From the NCBI RefSeq assembly GCF_035975855.1, contig NZ_CP109055.1:4588001-4652000 (forward strand): a stretch of DNA of 64,000 nt, given 5' to 3'. The position numbers and the translations under genes are program-made. Numbering within the stretch: position 1 is the first letter of the stretch; each line of letters begins with the position of its first letter. Shown here piece after piece: positions 9,017 through 19,796 of the stretch. This DNA comes from Streptomyces sp. NBC_01304. GTDB lineage: Bacteria > Actinomycetota > Actinomycetes > Streptomycetales > Streptomycetaceae. Under the pieces are notes generated by a model. That model made no database searches, was not told the DNA's origin, and saw nothing but the letters and a program-made list of their open reading frames with translations.

Positions 9017-9259
9017 CTATGACGTACGGCGCAAAGCCCGTACGCCACGGAACCCGATGCCCCCGACCACCGTCCCCAAGACAAAGGACGTCACCGCCAG
9101 CAGCAGATGCACCCAGAAGTACCCGGTCGGGTCACCCGCGTCGTCGAAGGCGAGGCCGCTCCCGTCCTTCCACAGGTTCTTGACGAAAGTGATCCAGATG
9201 ACCCAGCTCCACGCGCCGAAGGCGAGCAGGAACCAGGAGACGGGACGGCTGAGCTTCAT
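9017..9259 (-). CDS. SCO4848-like small membrane protein
   Basis: 80 aa. Two hydrophobic segments, near residues 8-26 (SWFLLAFGAWSWVIWITF) and 48-70, separated by a short polar loop with DDAGDPTGYFWVH. The ATG at 9259 was preferred over longer in-frame extension because upstream sequence is not protein-like. From memory this matches the conserved SCO4848 family that sits beside the D-Ala-D-Ala carboxypeptidase in Streptomyces. Function unknown; the conserved neighbourhood suggests a role in envelope biology. Confidence 0.8.
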   Translation of the reverse strand: MKLSRPVSWFLLAFGAWSWVIWITFVKNLWKDGSGLAFDDAGDPTGYFWVHLLLAVTSFVLGTVVGGIGFRGVRALRRTS

Positions 9260-9425
9260 ACGTTCAGTATCCCGGCTGCCCGGCCGGCGCCCTCGGCAGG
9301 GTGGGGAGGACGGCTCGGTCGACGCCTCGCGTACCCCCTCCACTGGTGGCCCCGTTAGTGGGTCCGGGGAGACACAGGCCCCCTCGGCGCCCGGATCTCG
9401 CCAGAACCCCTGTACTTTTTCGACC

Positions 9426-10658
9426 GTGCCTGCCCTTAAAAAGTCCGCGGTAACGGTCGTTTCCGCCACATTGCTGACCATGTCTGCCACTGCGCCCGCG
9501 CTCGCGGACGACAAACCGGGCAGCAAGCCGGACGATCCGAAGCCCCCGGCGCAGATGTCGACCGTCGGTGGCGAGCGGCTCGGCAAGAGCGGGACCCAGG
9601 TCGACCTGGCGGGTGGCGCCCCGGTGCTGCCGAAGGACGTGACGGCCCGCTCCTGGATCGTCTCGGACGCCGAGACCGGCGACGTGCTCGCCTCGCACAA
9701 CGCCCACTGGCGGCTGCCGCCCGCGAGCACCCTGAAGATGCTCTTCGCGGACACGGTCCTGCCGAAGCTGCCGAAGAACCAGGTCTACAAGGTCAAGGAC
9801 TCGGACCTGGCGAGCGTCGGTGAGGGCAGCAGCCTGGTCGGCGTCAAGGAGGACCACACCTACAAGGTCCACGACCTGTGGCTCGGCGTCTTCCTGCGCT
9901 CGGGCAACGACGCCGTGCACGTCCTGTCCGAGATGAACGGCGGCGTGCCCAAGACCGTCAAGGACATGCAGAAGCACGCGGAAGAGCTGCAGGCGCTCGA
10001 CACGCACGTGGTGAGCCCGGACGGCTACGACGCCAAGAACCAGGTCTCGTCGGCGTACGACCTCAGCCTGATCGCGCGCTCCGGGCTGCAGAAGGCGGAC
10101 TTCCGCGAGTACTGCTCGACGGCCAGCGCCAAGTTCCCCGGCGAGGGTGCGGGCAAGAAGCGCGACTACTTCGAGATCCAGAACACCAACCGGCTGCTGA
10201 CCGGCGACTACGGCATGGACCCGTACAAGGGCATCGCCGGCGTCAAGAACGGCAACACCACACACGCGGGTGCCACGTTCACCGGTGTCGCCGAGCGCAA
10301 CGGCAAGGTGCTGCTCGTCACCGTCATGAACCCCGACTCCGGCGAGCAGAACGCCGTCTACAAGGAGACGGCGCGCCTGTTCGACTGGGGCTTCGCGGCC
10401 GCGGGCAAGACCGCACCGGTCGGCAAGCTGGTCAAGCCGGAGTCCGCCACCAGCGGCAAGCAGGGTGCGCCCGCACCGGGCAAGAACAGCGAGGCCACGC
10501 CGAAGACCAAGGCCGCGGCCTCCAAGGAGGAGTCCAGCGGCGTCGGCATCGCGCTGGCGGTCACCGGCGGTGCGCTGGCGCTGATCGGCGCCGGGGTCTT
10601 CCTGATCAAGCGCCGCTGGCCGCTGCCCGACCTGGTCCGCCGGCTGCCCCGCCGCTGA
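9426..10658 (+). CDS. D-alanyl-D-alanine carboxypeptidase (low-molecular-mass PBP)
   Basis: 410 aa from a GTG start. Signal peptide about 1-28 (VVSATLLTMSATAPALA), then the serine-peptidase motifs: SxxK as STLK (Ser101-Lys104), SxN as SGN (159-161) and the third box as KNG (274-276) instead of the textbook KTG. A flexible Lys/Ala/Pro linker leads to a C-terminal membrane anchor (GIALAVTGGALALIGAGVFL). It should trim the terminal D-Ala of peptidoglycan stem peptides outside the membrane. Its 3' end overlaps the convergent YihY gene by 53 bp. The in-frame extension upstream to 8772 lacks protein-like sequence and was rejected. Confidence 0.92.
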   Translation: MPALKKSAVTVVSATLLTMSATAPALADDKPGSKPDDPKPPAQMSTVGGERLGKSGTQVDLAGGAPVLPKDVTARSWIVSDAETGDVLASHNAHWRLPPASTLKMLFADTVLPKLPKNQVYKVKDSDLASVGEGSSLVGVKEDHTYKVHDLWLGVFLRSGNDAVHVLSEMNGGVPKTVKDMQKHAEELQALDTHVVSPDGYDAKNQVSSAYDLSLIARSGLQKADFREYCSTASAKFPGEGAGKKRDYFEIQNTNRLLTGDYGMDPYKGIAGVKNGNTTHAGATFTGVAERNGKVLLVTVMNPDSGEQNAVYKETARLFDWGFAAAGKTAPVGKLVKPESATSGKQGAPAPGKNSEATPKTKAAASKEESSGVGIALAVTGGALALIGAGVFLIKRRWPLPDLVRRLPRR

Positions 10659-11553
10659 CCCCGGATGCCGGAGCGGGGCCCTGGTCCCGCTCCGGTACGG
10701 GGAGTTGCTTGCTGTGCGTCGCCGTCCAGGCGGCGCAGAACAGCAGCAGTTTCGCCGTGAGGTTGATCCAGATCAGCAGCGCCACCGGCACCCCGAAGGC
10801 GCCGTACATGGACTTCGCGGCGACGCCCTTCATATAGCCGCCGAGCAGGATCTTCAGCAGCTCGAAGCCGACCGCGCCGATCAGCGCGGCCACGACCAGG
10901 CGGCGCCGCGGCGGGTGCACTGCGGGCAGCAGCGTCAGGACGTACAGCAGGATCAAGAAGTCCGCGAGGACGGCTAGCGCGAAAACGGCCACCAGTAGGG
11001 CCCATCCGACCCAGCTCGTGTCCGCGATGCCCAGCAGCCGGGTGAGCCACATCAGGGCGGTGGTGCCGACCGTGGACGCGGCCATCGAGACCAGGCCGGT
11101 CAGACCGAGACCGAGCAGTACGCGCGCGTCCTTGAGTTTGCCGAGGAAGGGGTTCTCGTCCTCGTCGTCCTTCTCCCAGACGGCCCGCAGACAGTCCCTT
11201 ATCGAGCCGACCCAGCTGATGCCCGTGAACAGCAGCAGCGCACCGGCGACCAGGCCGACCGTGCCCGCGTTGTCCACCAAGTCGGTGATCCTGAGCTGGT
11301 CGGAGATGCCGGGGACCTGCTCGCTGATCTTCTCCTGCAGCTCGTGCTGCTGCTTGCGGCTGAGCGTCGCGGCGGCGATCGCGGCCGCCACGGTCAGCAG
11401 CGGGAAGAGCGCCAGAAAGCTGGTGAAGGTCATCGCCGCGGCGAGCCGCGACCAGTGCACCCGGTCGAGCGTCTCGTACGAGCGCCACGCGTGCGTGGTC
11501 ATCAGTTTCGTGACGAGCGGCCCGATGACGGGCAGCTTCTTCAGCCAGTCCAT
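10606..11553 (-). CDS. YihY/BrkB family membrane protein
   Basis: 315 aa, ATG at 11553 with GGAGGGAAGG upstream. About six transmembrane helices with the family signatures AAAMTFTSFLALFPLLTV near residue 40 and FGVPVALLIWINLTA near residue 255. These proteins were once called ribonuclease BN; the membrane family is of uncertain role. The C-terminal tail is Pro/Gly/Ala-rich and overlaps the carboxypeptidase gene tail-to-tail by 53 bp, so that stretch codes on both strands. Its start overlaps the end of gtrA by 13 bp, placing it last in the envelope operon. Confidence 0.92.
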   Translation of the reverse strand: MDWLKKLPVIGPLVTKLMTTHAWRSYETLDRVHWSRLAAAMTFTSFLALFPLLTVAAAIAAATLSRKQQHELQEKISEQVPGISDQLRITDLVDNAGTVGLVAGALLLFTGISWVGSIRDCLRAVWEKDDEDENPFLGKLKDARVLLGLGLTGLVSMAASTVGTTALMWLTRLLGIADTSWVGWALLVAVFALAVLADFLILLYVLTLLPAVHPPRRRLVVAALIGAVGFELLKILLGGYMKGVAAKSMYGAFGVPVALLIWINLTAKLLLFCAAWTATHSKQLPVPERDQGPAPASGVSGGAAGGPGRAAASGA

Positions 11554-12086
11554 GATTCCTGCCTTCCCTCCGTACGAGGGTCCGCGTCCTCCGTACGAGG
11601 ACCGCGTCCGGCACGGAAGACCAGGGTCCGGGTACCCCAGAACCGCAGGACAGTCGCCAGTGCCATGCCGATGCCCGCGCCGGAGACGGTGTCGGCGCGC
11701 TGCGAGGTGAGTCCGAGGCCGTAGTGCGAGAAGGCGAGGCACAGCAACTGGACCAGGGCTCCTGCGATGTTCACGGCGAAGAACACCGCGTACTGGCGCA
11801 GCCGCGGGACATCGCCGGCCTTCTTGCGGTACGTCCCCAGGGCGTTGCCCGCGTACGCCACCGAACAGCCCGCGACGAACCCCGCGGCCTTGGCCGTGAT
11901 CGGGTCCCAGCCGCCGGGCCCGCGCAGCCAGACGAACAGGGCGAGGTCGGCGGCGTACGCGAGGACACCGGCGGTCGCGAAGCCGAGCAGCTCGGGCCCG
12001 AGTTCGCGCAGTCGGGTCGTGAAGGCGCGCAGTCGGGTCGTGAAGGCGCCGAAGAGCGGTCGGCGGCCGTCGAGCGGGCGGCTCAC
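11541..12086 (-). CDS. GtrA family membrane protein
   Basis: 181 aa from a GTG that overlaps the preceding stop (GTGA at 12083-12086). Four transmembrane helices; LLGFATAGVLAYAADLALFVWL, SVAYAGNALGTYRKK and LRFWGTRTLVFR are characteristic of GtrA/DPMS-like polyprenyl-sugar-associated proteins. In Mycobacterium a GtrA protein (Rv3789) accompanies the DprE1/DprE2 genes and is implicated in arabinan assembly. The N-terminus contains a seven-residue duplication (AFTTRLR) from a 21-bp tandem repeat. Translationally coupled to the phosphoribosyltransferase upstream. Confidence 0.88.
   Translation of the reverse strand: MSRPLDGRRPLFGAFTTRLRAFTTRLRELGPELLGFATAGVLAYAADLALFVWLRGPGGWDPITAKAAGFVAGCSVAYAGNALGTYRKKAGDVPRLRQYAVFFAVNIAGALVQLLCLAFSHYGLGLTSQRADTVSGAGIGMALATVLRFWGTRTLVFRAGRGPRTEDADPRTEGRQESWTG
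12006..12047. repeat. Perfect 21-bp tandem duplication in gtrA
   Basis: GCGCAGTCGGGTCGTGAAGG plus C occurs at 12006-12026 and again at 12027-12047 without a mismatch, duplicating AFTTRLR in the cytoplasmic N-terminus. Perfect identity suggests a recent slippage event. Confidence 0.9.
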
Positions 12087-13048
12087 CAGTCGGCGATCGC
12101 GAGGCCGTACAACGCGAGCCACACAAGGGCGATCAGGGCGAGTGCCTTGTCGCGCAGGACGACGTCCTCGGGCGCGCCCGCGGTGCCGCGGTCGGCGAAG
12201 ACGGCGTAGCGGAGGATGGCGAGGATGAAGGCGATCATGGAGAGTTGCCGCCACGGGAGCAGCCCTTCGTCGCCGAGGCCGGCGGATTCCATGGCCCACA
12301 GGCAGTAGGCGAGGGTGGCGACGCCGGCGGCGAGCTGCCAGACGAAGCGGAGGTAGCCGGTGGTGTACGCGGACAGCAACGCGCGCGTGGCGCCGGTTTT
12401 CCCGTCCGTGGCGGCCATGGTGACGGCCTCGGAGTAGCGCTTGGCGGAGACCATGAAGAGCGCGCCGAAGCCGGTGGTGATCAGGAACCAGCGGGACAGC
12501 GGGATGCCGAGGGCCACGCCGCCGATCATGGCGCGCATCAGGAAGCCGGAGGCGACGACGGCGAGGTCGACGACCAGGACGTGCTTGAGGCTGATGCAGT
12601 AGGCGAGTTGCATGCCGACGTACGCGGTCAGCACGGCCGAGGTCATCGGCGAGCAGAGGATCGCGGCAGCGGCCGGGGCGAGGACCGCGAGCAGGGCGCC
12701 CGCGGCGTAGGCGACGGGCACGGGGACCTGGCCCGCGGCGACCGGGCGGTGGCGCTTTTCGGGGTGGGCTCGGTCGGCGTCGGCGTCCCTGGCGTCGTTG
12801 ATCAGGTAGACGGCCGACGCGGCGGCCGTGAACAGGGCGAAGACGAGCGCGAGTTGGATGAACGTGTGCCGGGTGAAGAGCTCGCCCGCGGCCACGGGGG
12901 CGGCGACGACGAGGACGTTCTTCACCCACTGGCGGGGGCGGGCGGTGCGCAGGATGCCGAGCGGGAGGCTGATCGGGCCCGGCCGGGCGGGCAGTTGAGT
13001 GCCTGCCTGCTTGGGCTCTTCGAGGAGAGTGGTGGAACGCTCAGACAC
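12083..13048 (-). CDS. Decaprenyl-phosphate phosphoribosyltransferase-like UbiA family protein
   Basis: 321 aa, about nine transmembrane helices. The first metal-binding motif is NDARDADAD (Asn84, Asp85, Asp88, Asp92), followed by HRPVAAG; the second Asp-rich motif lies in a later loop. The entry RTARPRQWVKNVLVVAAP matches Rv3806c (UbiA), which transfers phosphoribose from PRPP to decaprenyl phosphate, the first step towards decaprenylphosphoryl arabinose. Neighbours PAP2, DprE1 and DprE2 are the next enzymes of that pathway, which strongly supports the call. The start overlaps the PAP2 stop by 8 bp. The lipid chain length in this organism is unknown. Confidence 0.88.
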   Translation of the reverse strand: MSERSTTLLEEPKQAGTQLPARPGPISLPLGILRTARPRQWVKNVLVVAAPVAAGELFTRHTFIQLALVFALFTAAASAVYLINDARDADADRAHPEKRHRPVAAGQVPVPVAYAAGALLAVLAPAAAAILCSPMTSAVLTAYVGMQLAYCISLKHVLVVDLAVVASGFLMRAMIGGVALGIPLSRWFLITTGFGALFMVSAKRYSEAVTMAATDGKTGATRALLSAYTTGYLRFVWQLAAGVATLAYCLWAMESAGLGDEGLLPWRQLSMIAFILAILRYAVFADRGTAGAPEDVVLRDKALALIALVWLALYGLAIADW

Positions 13049-13550
13049 GACTGCCTCCCTTGGTCATCCAGTTGCTGCCGAGCCGGGCGGTGAGGGCGCC
13101 GAGTGCCGCGCCGGCGGCGACGTCGGAGGGGTAGTGCACGCCGACGACCAGGCGGGACACACACATTGCGGCGGCGAGCGGCGGCACCAGGTGGGCACCG
13201 GCCGGGCGCAGCGCGCCGTAGGCGACGGCGGCCGCTGCGGCCGAGGTGGCGTGCGAGCTGGGGAAGGAGTGCCGGCCGGCGGTGCGCACCAGGGGCGCCA
13301 CGTCGGGGCGGGGGCGGCGCACCACGCGCTTGACGCCCATGCTGGCCAGATGGGCCGCGGCGGTCAGCGCGGTGCCGCGCAGCCAGGCGGAGCGCCGCTC
13401 GCGATCCACTGCGGCACCCGCGAGCCCGGCGGCCAGCCACAGCGCACCGTGCTCACCGGTGAAGGACAACGCGCGGGCGACGGCGGCCACGCGCGCGTGC
13501 GTGCCGCAGTCGCGCAGGGCCGACAGCAGCCTGTGGTCCAAGTCGTGCAT
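13041..13550 (-). CDS. PAP2-family phosphatase (Rv3807c-like)
   Basis: 169 aa. The three PAP2 motifs are present: KRVVRRPRP (74-82), PSSH (97-100) and SRLVVGVHYPSD (132-143), with the catalytic His in the second and third. Hydrophobic helices place it in the membrane. In mycobacteria the phosphatase next to UbiA is proposed to remove the 5-phosphate of decaprenylphosphoryl-5-phosphoribose before DprE1 acts; the same role is inferred here. First gene of a four-gene minus-strand operon (PAP2, UbiA, GtrA, YihY), divergent from dprE1 across 203 bp. Confidence 0.9.
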   Translation of the reverse strand: MHDLDHRLLSALRDCGTHARVAAVARALSFTGEHGALWLAAGLAGAAVDRERRSAWLRGTALTAAAHLASMGVKRVVRRPRPDVAPLVRTAGRHSFPSSHATSAAAAAVAYGALRPAGAHLVPPLAAAMCVSRLVVGVHYPSDVAAGAALGALTARLGSNWMTKGGSRV

Positions 13551-13753
13551 GCGGCCTCTTCTTCGGATCTGGGAGCTTCACGACCGGCCGACCCCGCCCC
13601 CAGGCCCTGTCGGCCGTATTCCGCGTCCGACTCTCACCGCCGGCGAGGCAGGAACAGCGGCAATATTGAGTGACACTCGCTTAATCACCCATTTCGGTGA
13701 GGGATGTAACAAAGTTCGCAAATCGACAGAGATAGGGGGATAACGTCGCCGTC
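13551..13753. promoter_or_regulatory. Divergent promoter region between PAP2 and dprE1 genes
   Basis: 203 bp without coding potential. The part from 13660 to 13750 is unusually AT-rich for this window (GCAATATTGAGTGACACTCG, then TAATCACCCATTTC and GATGTAACAAAG), with GTGACACTCG-like and AATCACCCATTTCGGTGA dyads. It probably drives both halves of the DprE pathway cluster. No specific sigma class can be assigned. Confidence 0.5.
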
Positions 13754-15124
13754 ATGTCTGCCGACGCCACGCGCTCCCTCGATCCCCCTGTCTCCGTGTC
13801 CGGTTGGGGGCGTACGGCCCCGACGACCGCGCGGTTGGTCCGGCCCCGTACGTACGACGAGGCACGGGCGGCGGTGCGGGCCTGCGGGGCGCGGGGCGGG
13901 ATCGCCCGGGGGCTGGGGCGGGCGTACGGGGACGCGGCGCAGAACGCCGGCGGTGCGGTGCTCGACATGACCGGCCTGGACCGGATCCGGTCGATCGACG
14001 CCGAGGCGGGCACCGTGGTGTGCGACGCGGGAGTGAGCCTGCACCGGTTGATGGAGGTGCTGCTGCCGCTGGGCTGGTTCGTGCCGGTCACCCCGGGCAC
14101 CCGTTATGTGACGGTCGGCGGGGCGATCGGCGCGGACATCCACGGCAAGAACCACCACGTCTCCGGGGCCTTCTCCCGCCATGTGGCAGCCCTCGACCTG
14201 CTCACCGCGGACGGCACGGTGCACACCGTCGAGCGCGGTACGCCGCTGTTCGAGGCGACGGCCGGCGGGATGGGCCTGACCGGGGTGATCCTGTCGGCCA
14301 CCGTCGAACTGCTGCCGGTCCAGACCTCGTTGATGTCGGTGGACACCGAACGGGCCGCCGACCTCGACGACCTGATGTCCCGCCTGACCGCCACCGACCA
14401 CCACTACCGCTACTCGGTGGCCTGGATCGACCTGCTCGCCCGCGGGGCGTCCATGGGCCGGGCGGTGCTCACCCGCGGCGACCACGCCCCGCTGGAGCAG
14501 CTGCCGACGCGCGCGCGACGCAGCCCGTTGACGTTCCGCCCCGGTCAGCTGCCGGCCGCGCCCGCCTTCGTACCCGAAGGGCTCCTCGGCAAGCTGACGG
14601 TGGGGGCGTTCAACGAGCTGTGGTTCCGCAAGGCACCACGCGCGCGTAGTGGCCAGTTGCAGAAGATCTCCACGTTCTTCCACCCGCTGGACGGGGTGCC
14701 GCACTGGAACCGGATCTACGGCCGCAGCGGCTTCGCGCAGTACCAATTCGCCGTCCCCTACGGCCAGGAGGACGCCCTGCGCGCGATCGTGCACAGGATC
14801 TCGGAGCGCGGCTGCCCGTCCTTCCTCGCCGTCCTCAAGCGCTTCGGCGAGGGCGATCCGGGCTGGCTGTCCTTCCCCGTCCCGGGCTGGACCCTGGCCC
14901 TGGACATTCCCGCCACCATGCCCGGCCTCGGCCCCTTCCTCGACGAACTCGACGAAGCCGTCGTCGAGGCCGGCGGGCGCGTCTACCTGGCCAAGGACTC
15001 CCGGCTGCGGCCCGAACTGCTCGCCGGCATGTACCCGCGCCTCGACGACTTCCGCGCCCTGCGCGCGGAACTGGACCCCGCGGGCGTGTTCACCTCCGAC
15101 CTCGCCCGCCGGCTCGCGCTGTAG
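13754..15124 (+). CDS. dprE1: DprE1-like FAD-dependent decaprenylphosphoryl-ribose oxidase
   Basis: 456 aa, VAO-type flavoprotein. GLGRAYGDAAQNAGG lies in the FAD-binding half; HGKNHH at 130-135 is the flavin-linked motif of DprE1; AKDSR near 413-417 carries the catalytic Lys; the C-terminus SDLARRLAL matches the mycobacterial SDMARRLEL end. DprE1 oxidises the 2-hydroxyl of decaprenylphosphoryl ribose, the first half of epimerisation to arabinose. Position 382, in GWTLALDIP, aligns with Cys387 of M. tuberculosis DprE1 (GWNICVDFP), the covalent benzothiazinone target; here it is Ala. Followed after 122 bp by the reductase partner. Confidence 0.9.
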   Translation: MSADATRSLDPPVSVSGWGRTAPTTARLVRPRTYDEARAAVRACGARGGIARGLGRAYGDAAQNAGGAVLDMTGLDRIRSIDAEAGTVVCDAGVSLHRLMEVLLPLGWFVPVTPGTRYVTVGGAIGADIHGKNHHVSGAFSRHVAALDLLTADGTVHTVERGTPLFEATAGGMGLTGVILSATVELLPVQTSLMSVDTERAADLDDLMSRLTATDHHYRYSVAWIDLLARGASMGRAVLTRGDHAPLEQLPTRARRSPLTFRPGQLPAAPAFVPEGLLGKLTVGAFNELWFRKAPRARSGQLQKISTFFHPLDGVPHWNRIYGRSGFAQYQFAVPYGQEDALRAIVHRISERGCPSFLAVLKRFGEGDPGWLSFPVPGWTLALDIPATMPGLGPFLDELDEAVVEAGGRVYLAKDSRLRPELLAGMYPRLDDFRALRAELDPAGVFTSDLARRLAL

Positions 15125-15246
15125 TCGCCCCGCCCCCCTGCAGTCACCTCCCCCCTGCAGTCACCTCGCCCCGCAGTCCCGCTCCGCCCGTACCCCCGCT
15201 CCGCAGTCCGCCCGTACTCCCGCCCCGTTCCTAGGAGTTGTGCGTC

Positions 15247-16002
15247 ATGAAGGACGCCTTCGGCACCCCCCAGTCCCTGCTCGTCCTCGGCGGCACCTCC
15301 GAGATCGCCCTGGCCACCGCACGCCGCCTGGTGGCCCGCCGCACCCGCACCGTGTGGCTCGCAGGCCGCCCCTCACCCGCCCTCGAGACGGCCGCGGAGC
15401 AGCTGCGCGACCTGGGCGCGGACGTACGCACCGTCGCCTTCGACGCCCTGGACACCGAGTCCCACGAGGAGACCCTGGGCAAGGTGTTCGCCGAGGGCGA
15501 CCTCGACATGGTGCTGCTCGCCTTCGGCATCCTCGGCGACCAGCAGCGCGACGAGGACGAACCCCTGGCGGCGGTGCGGGTCGCCCAGACCAACTACACC
15601 GGCGCCCTGTCCGCCTCCCTCGTCTGCGCGAACGCCCTCAAGCGGCAGGGCCACGGCTCCCTGGTGGTGCTCTCCTCCGTCGCCGGCGAACGCGCGCGGC
15701 GGGCCAACTTCATCTACGGCTCCAGCAAGGCGGGCCTCGACGCCTTCGCCCAGGGCCTGGGCGACGCCCTGCACGGCACCGGTGTCCATGTCATGGTCGT
15801 CCGCCCCGGCTTCGTACGCTCCAAGATGACCGCGGGCATGAAGGAAGCACCCCTCGCCACGACGCCGGAGGCCGTCGCGGAGGCCATCGAGACGGGGCTG
15901 CGCCGGCGCTCGGAGACCGTGTGGGTGCCGGGGGCGCTGCGGGTCGTGATGTCGGCGCTGCGGCACGTGCCGCGGTCGGTGTTCCGGCGGCTGCCGGTCT
16001 AG
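15247..16002 (+). CDS. dprE2: DprE2-like SDR reductase
   Basis: 251 aa from ATG 15247, with AGGAG at 15233-15237. NAD(P)-binding GGTSEIALATAR near the N-terminus, FDALDTESH, SSVAGERARRANF and the catalytic YGSSKAGLD are all arranged as in mycobacterial DprE2; the ends MKDAFGTPQSLLVLGGTSEI and RHVPRSVFRRLPV match it closely. DprE2 reduces the keto intermediate made by DprE1 to give decaprenylphosphoryl arabinose. Pairing with DprE1 in the same order as in Mycobacterium supports the call. The preceding 122 bp hold degenerate CGCAGTC repeats. Confidence 0.9.
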   Translation: MKDAFGTPQSLLVLGGTSEIALATARRLVARRTRTVWLAGRPSPALETAAEQLRDLGADVRTVAFDALDTESHEETLGKVFAEGDLDMVLLAFGILGDQQRDEDEPLAAVRVAQTNYTGALSASLVCANALKRQGHGSLVVLSSVAGERARRANFIYGSSKAGLDAFAQGLGDALHGTGVHVMVVRPGFVRSKMTAGMKEAPLATTPEAVAEAIETGLRRRSETVWVPGALRVVMSALRHVPRSVFRRLPV

Positions 16003-16017
16003 CCGGGGCGGCGGGGC

Positions 16018-16196
16018 GGCGGGGCGGGAGCGCCCGGCAGGGGGGCGCGGCGGGGACGGGGCGGCCGGGGGCGGCGGGGACGGGGCGGGCGGGGGCGGCG
16101 GGGACGGGGCGGCCGGGCGCGGCGGGAGCGCGGCGGCGGGCGGCGGGAGCGCGGCGGCGGGCGGCAGCGGCAGCGGCAGCGGCAGCGGCAGCGGGG
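16018..16196. repeat. GC-only low-complexity tract
   Basis: About 180 bp of almost pure G/C: GGGGCGGCGGGGCGG-type runs, GGGGACGGGGCGG units, then five GGCAGC hexamers at about 16160-16190. It follows the dprE2 stop and has no coding sense. It is capable of G-quadruplex formation on the plus strand. Confidence 0.75.
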
Positions 16197-16210
16197 ACAC
16201 CACCAGCTAA

Positions 16211-16273
16211 GTGGGGGAAAACGGGCACGAGAAGCGGGGCAATTCGGGCGCGAAAGTGCCCGTTTCCCCCCAC
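16211..16273. repeat. Imperfect 18-bp inverted repeat, GTGGGGGAAA-type hairpin
   Basis: GTGGGGGAAAACGGGCAC at 16211-16228 pairs with GTGCCCGTTTCCCCCCAC at 16256-16273 (17 of 18 positions), around a 27-nt loop. It lies between convergent genes and could serve as a bidirectional terminator. The arm sequence closely resembles the core of the long palindrome at 35183-35248. Confidence 0.75.
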
Positions 16274-16301
16274 GTAGCCCCGCCGTACCGCAGCCCCGCG
16301 G

Positions 16302-16883
16302 CTAGCGCGTCGGCTGCGTCCCGCGGGTGTTCGTGGCCGAGGCCTGCTGGGGGACCGTCGAGCTGCCGAAGGCGAACTCGCGCAGCTTGCGCCAGACTCC
16401 GTCGGCGCCCTGCTCGTAGAGCGCGAAACCGGTGCAGGACCATGCGGCGACGTAATCGCCGAGTTCCTCGAACGCCCGGTCCATCGCGTCCTCGGCGATG
16501 CCGTGCGCCACCGTGACGTGCGGGTGGTACGGGAACTGCAGCTCGCGGGTGATCGGTCCGGACGCGTCCCTGACCTGCTTCTGCAGCCAGCCGCAGGCCT
16601 CGGCGCCCTCGACGACCTGGAGGAAGACCACGGGCGACAGCGGCCGGAAGGTGCCCGTGCCGGACAGCCGCATCGGGAAGGCGCGGCCCGCCGTCGCGAC
16701 CTCGGTGAGGTGGGCCTCGATGGCAGGCAGCGCGGCCGCCTCGACCTCGGTCGGCGGGAGCAGCGTGACGTGCGTGGGGATGCCGTGTGCCGCGGGGTCA
16801 CCGAAGCCCGCGCGCCGCTCCTGGAGCAGGCTGCCGTGTGGCTCCGGGACCGCGATCGAAACGCCGAGCGTTACGGTCCCCAC
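16302..16883 (-). CDS. 2'-5' RNA ligase family protein (2H phosphoesterase)
   Basis: 193 aa. The two His-x-Thr motifs that define 2H phosphoesterases are HVT at residues 38-40 (PTHVTLLPP) and HVT at 122-124 (HPHVTVAHG). Such proteins hydrolyse 2',3'-cyclic phosphates or related nucleotides; the exact substrate is unknown. The last 15 residues are low-complexity Thr/Ser. It lies downstream of trpS on the same strand but behind two hairpins, so it is probably transcribed separately. Confidence 0.85.
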   Translation of the reverse strand: MGTVTLGVSIAVPEPHGSLLQERRAGFGDPAAHGIPTHVTLLPPTEVEAAALPAIEAHLTEVATAGRAFPMRLSGTGTFRPLSPVVFLQVVEGAEACGWLQKQVRDASGPITRELQFPYHPHVTVAHGIAEDAMDRAFEELGDYVAAWSCTGFALYEQGADGVWRKLREFAFGSSTVPQQASATNTRGTQPTR

Positions 16884-16940
16884 GTCGTTCTCCTTGGTCA
16901 GTCTTTTTCGGCAGGGGCTGCCAGTGTGTCGGGCGTACCG

Positions 16941-16982
16941 CCCGCCTGGCCAGGGCCCTTGGTCCGTGCCTGGTCAGGCGGG
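16941..16982 (-). terminator. Second hairpin downstream of trpS
   Basis: CCCGCCTGGCCAGG (16941-16954) and CCTGGTCAGGCGGG (16969-16982) pair at 13 of 14 positions around a 14-nt loop. No T run follows. Together with the hairpin at 17009-17033 it probably ends trpS transcription. Confidence 0.55.
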
Positions 16983-17008
16983 TGTCGGGGTCGCTCCGGG
17001 TACCGCTT

Positions 17009-17033
17009 CTTCGCCGGTACGGGACCGGCGAAG
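17009..17033 (-). terminator. Hairpin directly after trpS
   Basis: CTTCGCCGGT (17009-17018), 5-nt loop, ACCGGCGAAG (17024-17033): a perfect 10-bp stem beginning 15 bp past the trpS stop. Confidence 0.65.
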
Positions 17034-17048
17034 GCAGTGCTTGTCCGG

Positions 17049-19698
<2,650 letters not shown>

Positions 19699-19796
19699 AA
19701 AAAGTTCCGGCAGAAGGGGAACCTCGGCGGCTCGAGCGGTGTACCAGGAGTGAGTCGGCACGGAGGGACCGTGCCGGGGGCTCGCTGGGGGCAGGG

